In this document: in pieces, positions 18,557 through 26,989 of the stretch | Layout: every line of letters begins with the position of its first letter | Position numbering within the stretch: the stretch's first letter is position 1 | Assembly: GCF_000420845.1 (NCBI RefSeq) | Contig: NZ_ATVS01000012.1 | Location: forward strand, 1-64,000 | Origin: Butyrivibrio sp. AE3009 | GTDB taxonomy: Bacteria > Bacillota > Clostridia > Lachnospirales > Lachnospiraceae | Reading direction: 5' to 3' | Length of the DNA: 64,000 nt | Program-made: the position numbers and the translations under genes | The notes under the pieces: model-generated | Seen by the model: only the letters and a program-made list of their open reading frames with translations | Told to the model about the DNA's origin: nothing | The model's database searches: none

Positions 18557-19360
18557 ATGATCACAAGTGTTAATAACGACCGTGTCAAGAAGGTTGTTAG
18601 CTATATAGAAAAAAGTAAAGCAAGAAGAGAAGGAGACGTCTTCGTCATCGAAGGCATGAAAATGCTGAGGGAAGCACCGGTATTGCAGGTCAGGGAAGTG
18701 TATGTTACCGAGAAGTTCCTTGACAGTGCCGGTGAAGATGACAAAGAGATTCTCTGGAGGTACGGAGCTGAGCCTGTTTCCGAGGAAGTTATGAAGAAAA
18801 TGGCTGCGACCCAGACGCCGCAAGGGGTTCTGGCGGTGATAAGGCAGTATCATTACACCGAAGAGGAAGTCATCGAAGGCTACAACGAGACTGACAAGGA
18901 CGCAGCGCCGCTTATTCTTATTCTTGAGAATATTCAGGATCCCGGCAATCTTGGAACAATGCTGCGAAGCGGAGAAGGTGCCGGAGTTACGGGGATTATC
19001 CTTAGTAAGGGCTCCGCGGACATTTACAATCCCAAGGTTATCAGATCCACAATGGGATCCATTTTCAGAATGCCTTTTATATATGTAGAGAATGTTCCCG
19101 AAATGCTCAAAAAGCTCCACGCAAGCGGCATCAGCACCTACGCAGCGCACCTTAAGGGAACCAGGAACTACGACGAATTTGACTACACTAAGCCCACAGC
19201 TTTTTTGATAGGAAATGAAGGTAACGGTCTTACAAAAGAGACCGCAGATGCAGCAGGAGAGTACATTCTCATACCCATGAAGGGAGAGGTGGAATCCATG
19301 AACGCTGCTACATCATCAGCAATTTTGACATTTGAGGCATCAAGACAAAGGAGGAGCTAA
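18557..19360 (+). CDS. SpoU/TrmH-family RNA 2'-O-methyltransferase
   Basis: A 267-aa SPOUT-class RNA ribose methyltransferase using SAM. The N-terminal substrate-binding part (VFVIEGMKMLREA) precedes the knotted catalytic domain with the three family motifs: ILENIQDPGNLGTMLRSGEG near 135-155, LIGNEGNGL near 217-225 and IPMKGEVESMNAATSSAI near 240-257. The target (tRNA or 23S rRNA) is not certain. It is three bases upstream of proC, so the two are probably one transcript. GAGGAATAG precedes the ATG. Confidence 0.9.
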   Translation: MITSVNNDRVKKVVSYIEKSKARREGDVFVIEGMKMLREAPVLQVREVYVTEKFLDSAGEDDKEILWRYGAEPVSEEVMKKMAATQTPQGVLAVIRQYHYTEEEVIEGYNETDKDAAPLILILENIQDPGNLGTMLRSGEGAGVTGIILSKGSADIYNPKVIRSTMGSIFRMPFIYVENVPEMLKKLHASGISTYAAHLKGTRNYDEFDYTKPTAFLIGNEGNGLTKETADAAGEYILIPMKGEVESMNAATSSAILTFEASRQRRS

Positions 19361-19363
19361 GCA

Positions 19364-20158
19364 ATGACTGTAGGATTTATCGGACTTGGAAATATGGCGA
19401 AGGCCATGATTGGTGGTATTTTGGCAAAAGGGCTCATGGGCCCCAACGAGATTATCGGAACTGCGGCAACAGAGGAGACCAGACTTAAGATTGCTAACAA
19501 ATACGGCATTCAGGTTCGTGATTCCAACGAAGCCGTAGCCAAGGAGGCGGACATCGTCATCCTTGCCGTTAAGCCCCAGTATCTCAAGGTTGTCATCGCA
19601 GATATCATGGACAGCATTGATGAGAGCAAGGTAGTTGTTTCAATCGCTGCAGGCAAGACAATCGCATGGCTGGCAAAAGAGTTCGAGAAACCAACCAAGA
19701 TCATAAGAGTAATGCCCAACACTCCCGCCCTTGTACTTGAGGGCTGCTCAGCGGTATGTAGAAACGACCTGGTGGGTGACAGTGATTTTCACTTTGTATT
19801 GGAGCTTCTTGAGAGCTTTGGCAAGGCCTATACAGTGCCTGAATCGTTGATGGATGTAGTGGTTGGAGTCAGCGGTTCATCACCTGCCTACGTATTTCTT
19901 TTCATCGAAGCCATGGCAGATGCTGCAGTTGCAGGTGGAATGCCTCGTAAGCAGGCCTATGAATTCGCAGCACAGTCTGTCCTTGGCAGTGCAAAAATGG
20001 TTCTTGAAACCGGTAAGCACCCCGGTGAACTGAAGGATATGGTATGTTCCCCTGCAGGCACCACAATCGAAGCTGTACGCGTCCTGGAAGAGCAAGGCTT
20101 CCGCGGAACAGTCATGGACGCTGTAACTGCCTGCATCGATAGAAGTAGAAACCTATAA
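19364..20158 (+). CDS. proC: Pyrroline-5-carboxylate reductase
   Basis: A 264-aa enzyme for the last step of proline synthesis (NAD(P)H reduction of pyrroline-5-carboxylate). It has an N-terminal Rossmann fold (GFIGLGNMAKAMIGG at 4-18), the VMPNTPALV segment near 122 and the C-terminal family signature around ELKDMVCSPAGTTIEA near 222-237. Length is typical. An AGGAGGAG site lies inside the end of the methyltransferase gene. Confidence 0.95.
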   Translation: MTVGFIGLGNMAKAMIGGILAKGLMGPNEIIGTAATEETRLKIANKYGIQVRDSNEAVAKEADIVILAVKPQYLKVVIADIMDSIDESKVVVSIAAGKTIAWLAKEFEKPTKIIRVMPNTPALVLEGCSAVCRNDLVGDSDFHFVLELLESFGKAYTVPESLMDVVVGVSGSSPAYVFLFIEAMADAAVAGGMPRKQAYEFAAQSVLGSAKMVLETGKHPGELKDMVCSPAGTTIEAVRVLEEQGFRGTVMDAVTACIDRSRNL

Positions 20159-20220
20159 AATCTACTTATTGGCTACCCGGACGCTCCGGGGGATTCATGC
20201 CGGAAGTATTTTGGAATGGG

Positions 20221-20300
20221 CCTTACGAATTGGAAGTAGCGTAAAATACTTGTTGTCACCTGCGCATTTTACGCTACTTCCAATCCGTAAGGTCTTTCTC
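20221..20300 (+). repeat. 27-bp hairpin carrying the ACTTGTTGTCACCTGCG loop, copy C
   Basis: Bases 20221-20247 pair with 20266-20292 with one mismatch. The 18-base loop is almost exactly the 17-mer ACTTGTTGTCACCTGCG that flanks the hairpins after metK and pfkA. TCTTTCTC follows, so it could end proC transcription. It is the third member of the repeat family. Confidence 0.7.
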
Positions 20301-20508
20301 TAAATCTTACGTTATAGAAGTCTTCCCAGAGCTGTTTGTGTATGATGGAAAGAAGTAGATTTTACCCCCAAACCGGGCCGTTTCATCAATCCTTGTGAGA
20401 GGCGTTTGTGCGATGACTATGAGGGAGTTTGTATGTTACCGTATGTTAAATAACTTTCGCTAATCACAAAAGGATTGCAGCCCCCTCTTTGTGGATATTT
20501 CGTTGGTG

Positions 20509-20835
20509 TATTTTGTCTATAAACAGCCGCGGGTATGCATGGAATAGGAGCTTCTGGGGCAGGGGAGTATATGGGGAGGCAGCGGGGCGGAAGCATCGGG
20601 AAAATGTGCAGTTCTCGCACGACGAGATGATTATCAAGACGAGAGGGCGAAGGAATGACGACTGTCCACGAATAGGCATGAGTAGGAGTCATTCCTTCAC
20701 CATCGAGTCTTAGAGAATCACGAGGCGCACGAAAACCAGCATTTTCCCGATGCTTCCGCCCCGCTGCCTCCCCATATACTCCCCTGCCCCAGAAGCCCTA
20801 TTCCCCCCATCAGCAGGCGGTTTATAGGCAAAATA
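20509..20835. repeat. 327-bp near-perfect palindrome
   Basis: Bases 20541-20606 are the reverse complement of 20740-20804 except for one extra base: about 65 paired bases, GC-rich. The pairing continues outward, with ATTTTGTCTATAAAC (about 20510) against the complement ending near 20835. It also continues inward with many mismatches and a second strong stem, GAAGGAATGAC against GTCATTCCTTC, around 20650-20698. No credible protein is encoded. It fills most of the 790-base gap between proC and the SleB-like gene. The remaining bases 20301-20508 show nothing clear. Confidence 0.85.
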
Positions 20836-20947
20836 TATAAACAAATTTGACAAAATTAAATATTTCTAGTAATATTGTTGTGTTTTGAGGACGTTAACAA
20901 ATTGCAACATATTTGTAACAAATAAAGACATCGAGGTTATTAGAATC

Positions 20948-22066
20948 ATGAAACAGACAGCAAAGTTATCCGCCGGGATAGCAAGACTGGTCATGACGAC
21001 CCTTCTTGGTATCACCCTTGTGGCGAACGGCGGAGTAACTGCGGAGGCTCGCAATGCTGGAGCATACGGCGAACCCTCCACCGGTATTTCAAACATTTTA
21101 AGCCCCGTGGCACCACTTGGTTTGGACAAAGATGCAGCAGAGGTTAAGGCAGCCAAGAACGCAGACAAGTCATCATCTGCAGCAAGTTCCGCCCAGACTA
21201 CGGAGGATACAACAGAGTCTACTCTTGTTATGGCCAATGTTTCCAGAGCCATGAACGTAAGAGAGGAGCCCAGCGAGGACTCCACCAAAGTCGGAGTTTT
21301 GTACAAGGACTGCGGTGGCAGGATCATTGACAGGAAGGACGGATGGACCAAGCTCCAGTCCGGAGACCTTATCGGATGGGCCAAGGACGAATATCTACTT
21401 TTCGATGACGAGGCACAGGCACAGGCCCTTGACGTTGGAAGACAGGTAGTCAAGACTTCCGGCAGTGCACTCAATGTCAGAGCAGAAGCTTCCGAGGATT
21501 CTTCTGTACTCGGAGTTCTCCCCCAGAACACTTTTGTCGAAATGATAGAGGATACGGGAGATGGCTGGATCAGCGTTGATTTCAACGATGAGACAGGCTA
21601 TGTTCAGAGCAGCTTCGTGACAAAAGAGTTCAGGATTGACCAGGGTGAGACCGTTGCCGCCATCAAAATCAGGGAGGAAGCTGAGAAGAAGGCCGCCCTT
21701 ACCAAAAACCGTGGCAAGGTTTCAGCAGATGCTGATGAAGTTAAGCTTCTTGCAGCCCTCATCCAGTGCGAAGCAGGTAACCAGCCTTATGAAGGCAAGC
21801 TTGCAGTAGGCGCTGTAGTTATGAACCGTGTCAAGAGCGGTGCATATCAGAACAGTATTTATGGCGTAATATACGCTTCAGGTCAGTTTACACCTGCCCT
21901 TAACGGAACCGTAGCCAATGTATATAACAGCGGCAGGATCAACGATTCCTGTTATCAGGCAGCACAGGCAGCCATTAACGGTGAGACCACCGTTGGCGGC
22001 GCACTCCACTTCCGCCGCGTTAACGGCCGCGAAGGAATCATCATCGGAGCGCATGTATTCTGGTAA
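20948..22066 (+). CDS. SH3-domain cell-wall hydrolase, SleB type
   Basis: A 372-aa exported peptidoglycan hydrolase. After a signal peptide (MKQTAKLSAG then a hydrophobic stretch) it has a Ser/Ala/Thr linker. Two bacterial SH3 domains follow (NVSRAMNVREEPSEDSTKVG near 75-140, SGSALNVRAEASEDSSVLG near 165-230). The C-terminal SleB/CwlJ hydrolase_2 domain opens with AALIQCEAGNQPYEGKLAVG (near 273-292), where the Glu is the likely catalytic residue. The nearest in-frame ATG after GAGG was chosen as start. It probably remodels the wall during growth or sporulation-like processes. A clean terminator follows. Confidence 0.9.
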   Translation: MKQTAKLSAGIARLVMTTLLGITLVANGGVTAEARNAGAYGEPSTGISNILSPVAPLGLDKDAAEVKAAKNADKSSSAASSAQTTEDTTESTLVMANVSRAMNVREEPSEDSTKVGVLYKDCGGRIIDRKDGWTKLQSGDLIGWAKDEYLLFDDEAQAQALDVGRQVVKTSGSALNVRAEASEDSSVLGVLPQNTFVEMIEDTGDGWISVDFNDETGYVQSSFVTKEFRIDQGETVAAIKIREEAEKKAALTKNRGKVSADADEVKLLAALIQCEAGNQPYEGKLAVGAVVMNRVKSGAYQNSIYGVIYASGQFTPALNGTVANVYNSGRINDSCYQAAQAAINGETTVGGALHFRRVNGREGIIIGAHVFW

Positions 22067-22080
22067 TATTTGTTTATATC

Positions 22081-22110
22081 AGGAGTACCTTAGGGTACTC
22101 CATTTTTATT
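22081..22110 (+). terminator. Terminator of the SleB-like gene
   Basis: GGAGTACC pairs with GGGTACTCC around a three-base loop, followed by ATTTTTATT, 15 bases after the stop codon. Confidence 0.85.
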
Positions 22111-22120
22111 GCCAAAATGC

Positions 22121-22185
22121 AATTCGTCCTATTTCAAGTGTCATTCGTCAGAAAAGCAACAATTCAAAATTTTATGTGCTAAAAT
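22121..22185 (+). promoter_or_regulatory. LytTR-like site 2 with -10 box
   Basis: ATTCGTCC (22122) and ATTCGTCA (22143) are direct repeats 21 bases apart. A -10-like TAAAAT lies at 22180-22185, 37 bases after the start of the second repeat, and no -35 box is seen. This layout suggests an activator-dependent promoter for the WXG-lysozyme gene at 22,226. Confidence 0.55.
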
Positions 22186-22225
22186 TGCATAAGATTAAGT
22201 ACTAAAGAACTAAGGAGACGATAAA

Positions 22226-23308
22226 ATGCCATTTTCTATTCACCCTGAAAAAGTTAAGGCGTGTGGAGATATGTTTGCAGCATCGGCTGTGAAGCTCGAT
22301 GGAGCTGCATCCGATATAGACAGTATCGCTGGTGAGCTGGATCCTTCATTTGCTATGCTAAAACCGATACTGACAAGCTGTGCAAACGAGGTGAAGAATC
22401 ATTCCAAAAAGCTTGAAGAATTTGATAGTAGTCTTAAGCAAATAGTCGAGCAATATCTAGGCACAGAAGAAGCTATCAGAGAAAAAATAATGAAACATAA
22501 ATTGGAAGCCCATGGTCATTCTGTAGAACAAGAACCGGAATCTGAAGAGGGCAATCAGACCGGGAATGCGCCCGGCGGAAATGGTTCCGGCACAGATACA
22601 CCAAGCGGTGACAAACCTGATTGGTATGACAATACAATGCAGATGGATGGTGATTCTCCGCAGGAGAAGTGGATGAGTCACGAACTGCAAAAATATGGTT
22701 GGACTCAGGAAAAGGTTGATGCATTGTATGATGCATGCCGCGCAATTTATGATACCTATGGTATAGAAATGGATCCCAGGATGATGATGGCAATAATCGT
22801 TGCTGAGGCCAACGGAAGCTTTAATACCAGCTCAACAAATAAGGCAGCTGACGGACAGAACGGTTATGAAGCAAATTATGCCTTAGATGTAATGAAGGCC
22901 AATGACCTTATGTTCGGAAAAGTTCTGGGCTATATTCTTTATCATGATAAGTTTGACGAAGCTTGCAAGAACAGTGATAATCTCAGTAATGAAGGTGGAT
23001 TCTGCGATTATGCCAACTGGTATACTCCAATAGTTGATCTGGATGATGGTGTTGTACGAAATGGTGTATATGCCGGCGCCAATGACTGGGGAAACGCTGT
23101 TGAAAAATATTATGAAAAAATGACACATCCGGGAGCAGCCCAGGAATATACGGAGTATCTTAAGTCCATTGACCCATCAGTTGTAAAAGATATTGCTCCT
23201 GATATTTCTATTCCGGATGTTGAATTCAGCGAAGAAATGGATGGACAGGATTGTGGTGGCCATCGAAATGACACCTGGACTATAGGTGTAGAGGGACGTT
23301 CTTATTGA
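22226..23308 (+). CDS. WXG-like protein fused to a lysozyme-like domain
   Basis: A 360-aa protein with no classical signal peptide. Residues 1-90 are a helical hairpin-like domain (MPFSIHPEKVKACGDMF...) that resembles WXG100/LXG substrates of type VII secretion. A Gly/Asn-rich linker follows (100-130). The C-terminal part (150-340) contains IIVAEANGSFNTSSTN, similar to the catalytic Glu region of lytic transglycosylase/lysozyme-type enzymes (IxxEGTGSFNT). It is likely exported by a type VII-like machine and acts on peptidoglycan; both are inferences. AAGGAGACG precedes the ATG, and a LytTR-like promoter lies 40 bases upstream. A lipoprotein follows 24 bases later and may be its partner or immunity protein. 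Confidence 0.75.
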   Translation: MPFSIHPEKVKACGDMFAASAVKLDGAASDIDSIAGELDPSFAMLKPILTSCANEVKNHSKKLEEFDSSLKQIVEQYLGTEEAIREKIMKHKLEAHGHSVEQEPESEEGNQTGNAPGGNGSGTDTPSGDKPDWYDNTMQMDGDSPQEKWMSHELQKYGWTQEKVDALYDACRAIYDTYGIEMDPRMMMAIIVAEANGSFNTSSTNKAADGQNGYEANYALDVMKANDLMFGKVLGYILYHDKFDEACKNSDNLSNEGGFCDYANWYTPIVDLDDGVVRNGVYAGANDWGNAVEKYYEKMTHPGAAQEYTEYLKSIDPSVVKDIAPDISIPDVEFSEEMDGQDCGGHRNDTWTIGVEGRSY

Positions 23309-23332
23309 TTTATTAATTAGGAGGAGTTTTTT

Positions 23333-24436
23333 ATGAAAAAGAAGTTTTTGACGATGATTTTGTGCACATGCTTTACTCTTACAGCATGTGGCAAAACAGA
23401 TGCTAAAGAAGTGGGTGAGAATACTGATGACTTTGTTTCAGCTGCCCAGGATATATCTTTTCAGGAAATGGCAGCACAGGACAGTTCAGTACAGAAAGAG
23501 ACTGCAGACACAGACCAGGCCGCAGATAAGGAAGCGCCGGTTGCATCGGATACATCAAATGTGTCGGATTCCGGGGAAAAGGCAGCTTTTGATGGCGACA
23601 GCATCGAATTGGATTATTCTGAGAACGAATTTGTGAAAGTTGTTTCATCAGAATTCCAGGATGGTAACGATTTTGGAAGCTTTGTTGTGGACTTGGATAA
23701 AGATGGCAAGCAGGAAGCTTTTGTACTGGCAGGAATTGATGATACCCGTGAGAATCCTGATGATTCCCGTAAATATTTCGCTATTGAAGATATCTGGTTT
23801 ATAGACGAGAGCCTGAACGCAACAAAGTTAGATACATTCGGAAGTGTAGAGCTGTGCTGCGAACAGAATGTCATGAGCCTCGATGGAAGAGATTATATGA
23901 CATTTAACGGATACAGAGGAATCGATGGATTCGGTCTTATCTATACCAGTATGGAAGACAAACTGACAGATGCGCTTAAAGATGCCTGGGCCAAGGGACA
24001 GAAGAACTTCTCTGACGGCGAAGTGATCTGGAATTTAGACACTAACAATGCATTCATTTCTCGCGAGGCGGGAGTTCCGGTAAAGAATGGAATGTATAAC
24101 GGAAAAGCGGTTCAGTCATATCCCATGTATTTTGACAACGGATTCTTTTGCCATTATGGTGCAAAGGCTATAACAAAAGAAGAAGCTGAAGGCATGACAG
24201 GTGCTGCGATGGAGCATGAGGAAGTGCTTTCTGCTCAATACATTTACAGAGATAACTTCGAGATTGAAGTAAACTATGTCATAATGGATGATTATGATTA
24301 TATTTTCAACTGTGATATTTATACCTCAAATGATAACGGCAATACCTGGAATTTAAAGGAAACAATACCGGGCTTCTATTGCGTAAATGTAGGTGATGAC
24401 TCTGATTGGGATTTCCTCTCCACTGAGATGGAATAA
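23333..24436 (+). CDS. Lipoprotein downstream of the WXG-lysozyme
   Basis: A 367-aa lipoprotein (MKKKFLTMIL..., lipobox LTAC) with an acidic, Gln/Ala/Asp-rich tether to about residue 85. The mature domain has DLDKDGKQEAFVLAGIDD, the same Asp-rich loop style as the lipoproteins at the left end. GGAGGAG precedes the ATG. The short gap to the WXG-lysozyme gene suggests one operon. A surface partner or immunity protein for that enzyme is possible but only inferred from position. Confidence 0.8.
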   Translation: MKKKFLTMILCTCFTLTACGKTDAKEVGENTDDFVSAAQDISFQEMAAQDSSVQKETADTDQAADKEAPVASDTSNVSDSGEKAAFDGDSIELDYSENEFVKVVSSEFQDGNDFGSFVVDLDKDGKQEAFVLAGIDDTRENPDDSRKYFAIEDIWFIDESLNATKLDTFGSVELCCEQNVMSLDGRDYMTFNGYRGIDGFGLIYTSMEDKLTDALKDAWAKGQKNFSDGEVIWNLDTNNAFISREAGVPVKNGMYNGKAVQSYPMYFDNGFFCHYGAKAITKEEAEGMTGAAMEHEEVLSAQYIYRDNFEIEVNYVIMDDYDYIFNCDIYTSNDNGNTWNLKETIPGFYCVNVGDDSDWDFLSTEME

Positions 24437-24440
24437 AAAA

Positions 24441-24490
24441 TGCATAAAACTTGCATAATTATACATTTAATGATATGATTATGCATATTA
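24441..24490 (+). promoter_or_regulatory. argF promoter with ARG-box-like palindromes
   Basis: TTGCAT (24451-24456) and TATGAT (24474-24479) are 17 bases apart. They are overlapped by TGCATAATTATACA (24452-24465) and by flanking TGCATAA and TTATGCAT copies, which resemble ArgR operators (TGTATAATTATACA type). Repression by ArgR with arginine is the expected control. Confidence 0.65.
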
Positions 24491-24528
24491 CTTATTTAAA
24501 AAGCATTTTTTAACGGAGGAAAAAGAAC

Positions 24529-25521
24529 ATGAATCTGTACGGACGCGACTTTTTGAAACTGCTTGATTACACACCGGAAGAGATCCTTTATCTTATCGAT
24601 CTGGCAGCAGAGCTTAAGGATAAGAAGAAAAAGGGTATTCTTCATGATGAACTCAAGGGCAGGAATATTGCACTTATTTTTGAAAAGACCAGCACTCGTA
24701 CCAGATGTTCTTTTGAAGTGGCTGCCAGTGATCTTGGAATGGGTTCCACCTATCTGAACCCCACAGATTCCCAGATAGGCAAAAAAGAGAGTATCGCAGA
24801 TACCGTAAGGGTTCTGGCGGGAATGTTTGACGGAATCGAGTACAGGGGCTTTGAGCAGGAAATCGTTGAGACCATGGCTAGGTACAGCAAGGTTCCCGTG
24901 TGGAACGGTCTTACCAATGAGTTCCACCCTACACAGATGTTGGCTGACCTTCTTACCATAAGGGAGCACTTTGGTAAGCTTAAGGGCATTCACCTGGTTT
25001 ATATGGGCGATGCGAGATACAACACAGGCAATTCTCTGATGGTTGCCTGCGCCAAGATGGGCATGCATTTCACCGCCGTTTCCAACAAGAAGTATTTCCC
25101 TTCCGAGGACCTGATCAAAGAGTGCAAGGACATCGCAGATAAGACCGGCGCCGTGATCGATTTTTCCGAGGATCCGATTGAAGGCACCAAGGGCGCTGAC
25201 GTTATCTACACCGACATCTGGGTATCCATGGGCGAACCCGATGAAGTTTGGGAAGAGCGCATCAAGGACCTTGAGCCCTACCGCGTAACCATGGACATCA
25301 TGAAGAATGCCGGCGACGGATGTGTATTCATGCACTGCCTGCCTTCCTTCCATGACCTTAACACCGGCATCGGCAAAGAGATCAAGGAAAAATATGGTCT
25401 GGACGAAATGGAAGTCACTGACGAAGTCTTCGAGTCAGACCGCTCCATCGTCTTCGAAGAGGCCGAGAATCGTATGCATACTATCAAGGCTGTGATGCTG
25501 GCGACACTGAAAGAAGGCTAA
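24529..25521 (+). CDS. argF: Ornithine carbamoyltransferase
   Basis: A 330-aa enzyme that joins carbamoyl phosphate to ornithine to give citrulline. Motifs: carbamoyl-phosphate site STRTRCSFE (56-64), HPTQ inside [16 protein letters not shown] near 126-141, and [10 protein letters not shown] near 266-275, close to the family HCLP signature. Length is typical. CGGAGG lies before the ATG. I prefer argF over arcB because the promoter carries ARG boxes and no arginine deiminase genes are adjacent, but the two cannot be told apart by sequence alone. A long palindrome follows the stop. Confidence 0.93.
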   Translation: MNLYGRDFLKLLDYTPEEILYLIDLAAELKDKKKKGILHDELKGRNIALIFEKTSTRTRCSFEVAASDLGMGSTYLNPTDSQIGKKESIADTVRVLAGMFDGIEYRGFEQEIVETMARYSKVPVWNGLTNEFHPTQMLADLLTIREHFGKLKGIHLVYMGDARYNTGNSLMVACAKMGMHFTAVSNKKYFPSEDLIKECKDIADKTGAVIDFSEDPIEGTKGADVIYTDIWVSMGEPDEVWEERIKDLEPYRVTMDIMKNAGDGCVFMHCLPSFHDLNTGIGKEIKEKYGLDEMEVTDEVFESDRSIVFEEAENRMHTIKAVMLATLKEG

Positions 25522-25540
25522 GATGATAAGGTGAGATGTT

Positions 25541-25650
25541 AAGTGGCCGGTTTTTATACCAATGGGGACGGTTCTGTTTGGTATAGTTTTTTTGAAAACA
25601 AAAACTATACCAAACAGAACCGTCCCCATTGGTATAAAAACCAGCCACTT
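25541..25650. repeat. Long GGGGAC palindrome after argF
   Basis: Arms 25541-25591 and 25600-25650 (51 bases each) are reverse complements with one mismatch and an 8-base loop. The arms contain ATACCAATGGGGACGGTTC. The same blocks occur at 3407-3440, and GGGGAC tips occur at 30,514-30,601. It may end argF transcription, but its size and recurrence suggest a mobile or REP-like element. Confidence 0.85.
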
Positions 25651-25689
25651 GGCATATGCTGTCCCCTTGGCATCTTCATATAAAGCGCA

Positions 25690-25754
25690 ATTCATCCCAT
25701 TTCAAATGCCATTCGTCAGAAAACCAACAATCGTCCTCCCTGCAATGCTATAAT
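25690..25754 (+). promoter_or_regulatory. LytTR-like site 3 with TATAAT
   Basis: ATTCATCC (25690) and ATTCGTCA (25711) are direct repeats 21 bases apart. TATAAT lies at 25749-25754, 38 bases after the second repeat start, the same geometry as site 2. The gene it served is now cut off at its 5' end. Confidence 0.55.
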
Positions 25755-25780
25755 GCATTAGTAGCGCACACAAGCAGTAA

Positions 25781-26917
25781 ATACAGGATGCGGCCTGGAG
25801 TATTGACGGAGCGCCCGCAGGTGTGACAATAGATCCCAAGACCGGGAAAGTTACGGTCCCTAAAGAGGCAGCGGCGGGAGCTACCTTTATGGTAACAGCG
25901 ATGGCAACTGATGGGAGCGGAACTAAGAAGTCCAAGCAGGTTATGATCAAGGAGAGAGCCACTTCCGTGACAATAGATCCTACTTCGGTTACAACCATCG
26001 CAACCCACGAGTCGGGAGCTCTTGGCACAAGCATCACCCTGTCAGCACATACCGACAACGGCGAGGATGTGGGCTGGGAGATATCAGACAGCAGCGTTGC
26101 AACCCTTGTGGCAGATGGCAATACAGCCACCGTGGCAGCAGTTAAGGCCGGGGACGTCACAGTTTCCGCAACTGCGCAGGATGGCTCAGGCAAAAAGGCA
26201 ACACTCAAGATCAAGGTAGTCGTACCGGTATCGGATATCACTCTGGTGCCTGAAAAAAACAGAATGGAAAATATCCTTGCGTCAGGTGGAACCCTGCAGT
26301 TTTATGCAAATTGCGGGGATAAATATGGCAAACCAACAAACAGCAAAGTTGAGTGGAGCTATGAACTTGTTTGCTATTCAAGCAATATGAAGGACAAGGA
26401 AGTTCCCCTTAGTGATGAACTTAGGGAGATGATACGAAAGGACAAGGCAATCTTTACCTTTAAAAACGGTAAGATAACTGCCGCCAAACAGAAAGACTTT
26501 GAGAAGCAGTGGGTCAAGTATTGGCATGAAGGAGCGGGAAAAGACTACGGAATCCTTGTAACGGCCACAGCTACGGATGGCACCGGATTATCTGCCACCA
26601 AACTCGTCAGACGAGTGGATCAGAACAAGAGCTTATATCTCCTAAACGAAGGCTTTAAGGAGCTTAATCTGTCGCCCGGCGCTTATACTCTTACCGGTTT
26701 AATGGTATTTATTAATCACGATCCTGCAGACATGGATTTTTACATAACTAACAGTAATCCTGACGTGGTTGAGTGTAAGTCGGAAGTAACCGGTAAGTAT
26801 AAATATGTATATCTGTATTTTTACGCCAACAAACCCGGAGTATCTACGGTTACAATCAAAACCATGGATGGCTCCAACCTGACATACAAGCTCAAGGTTA
26901 AAGTAACCAAGCAGTAA
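25781..26917 (+). pseudogene. 5'-truncated Ig-like (BIG2) surface protein
   Basis: An open frame of about 378 codons that starts inside a repeated Ig-like domain. In-frame coding similarity (AAWSIDGAPAGVTIDPKTG) begins right after a stop codon at 25778-25780, and no ribosome site precedes the only early start (GTG at 25823). At least two BIG2-type repeats are visible (SIDGAPAG...KVTVP, then EISDSSVATLVADGNTATVAAVKAG), plus a divergent C-terminal domain. Such domains build adhesins and secreted surface proteins, which need a signal peptide that is missing here. The N-terminal part seems deleted, leaving the LytTR-like promoter joined to the remnant. Confidence 0.7.
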
Positions 26918-26989
26918 GTTGACTGCCCAACCGCCCCACATTAAAATATTTATTGGAAAGAACAATAAATAGAAATCAGGGAACATACA

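Noticed and set aside
20417-20713. Short open frames on both strands near 20.5 kb
   Set aside because: They lie inside the long palindrome, have no ribosome sites, and mirror each other because the arms are reverse complements.
20509-20835. Retron msr-msd
   Set aside because: A long inverted repeat is present, but no reverse-transcriptase gene lies nearby.
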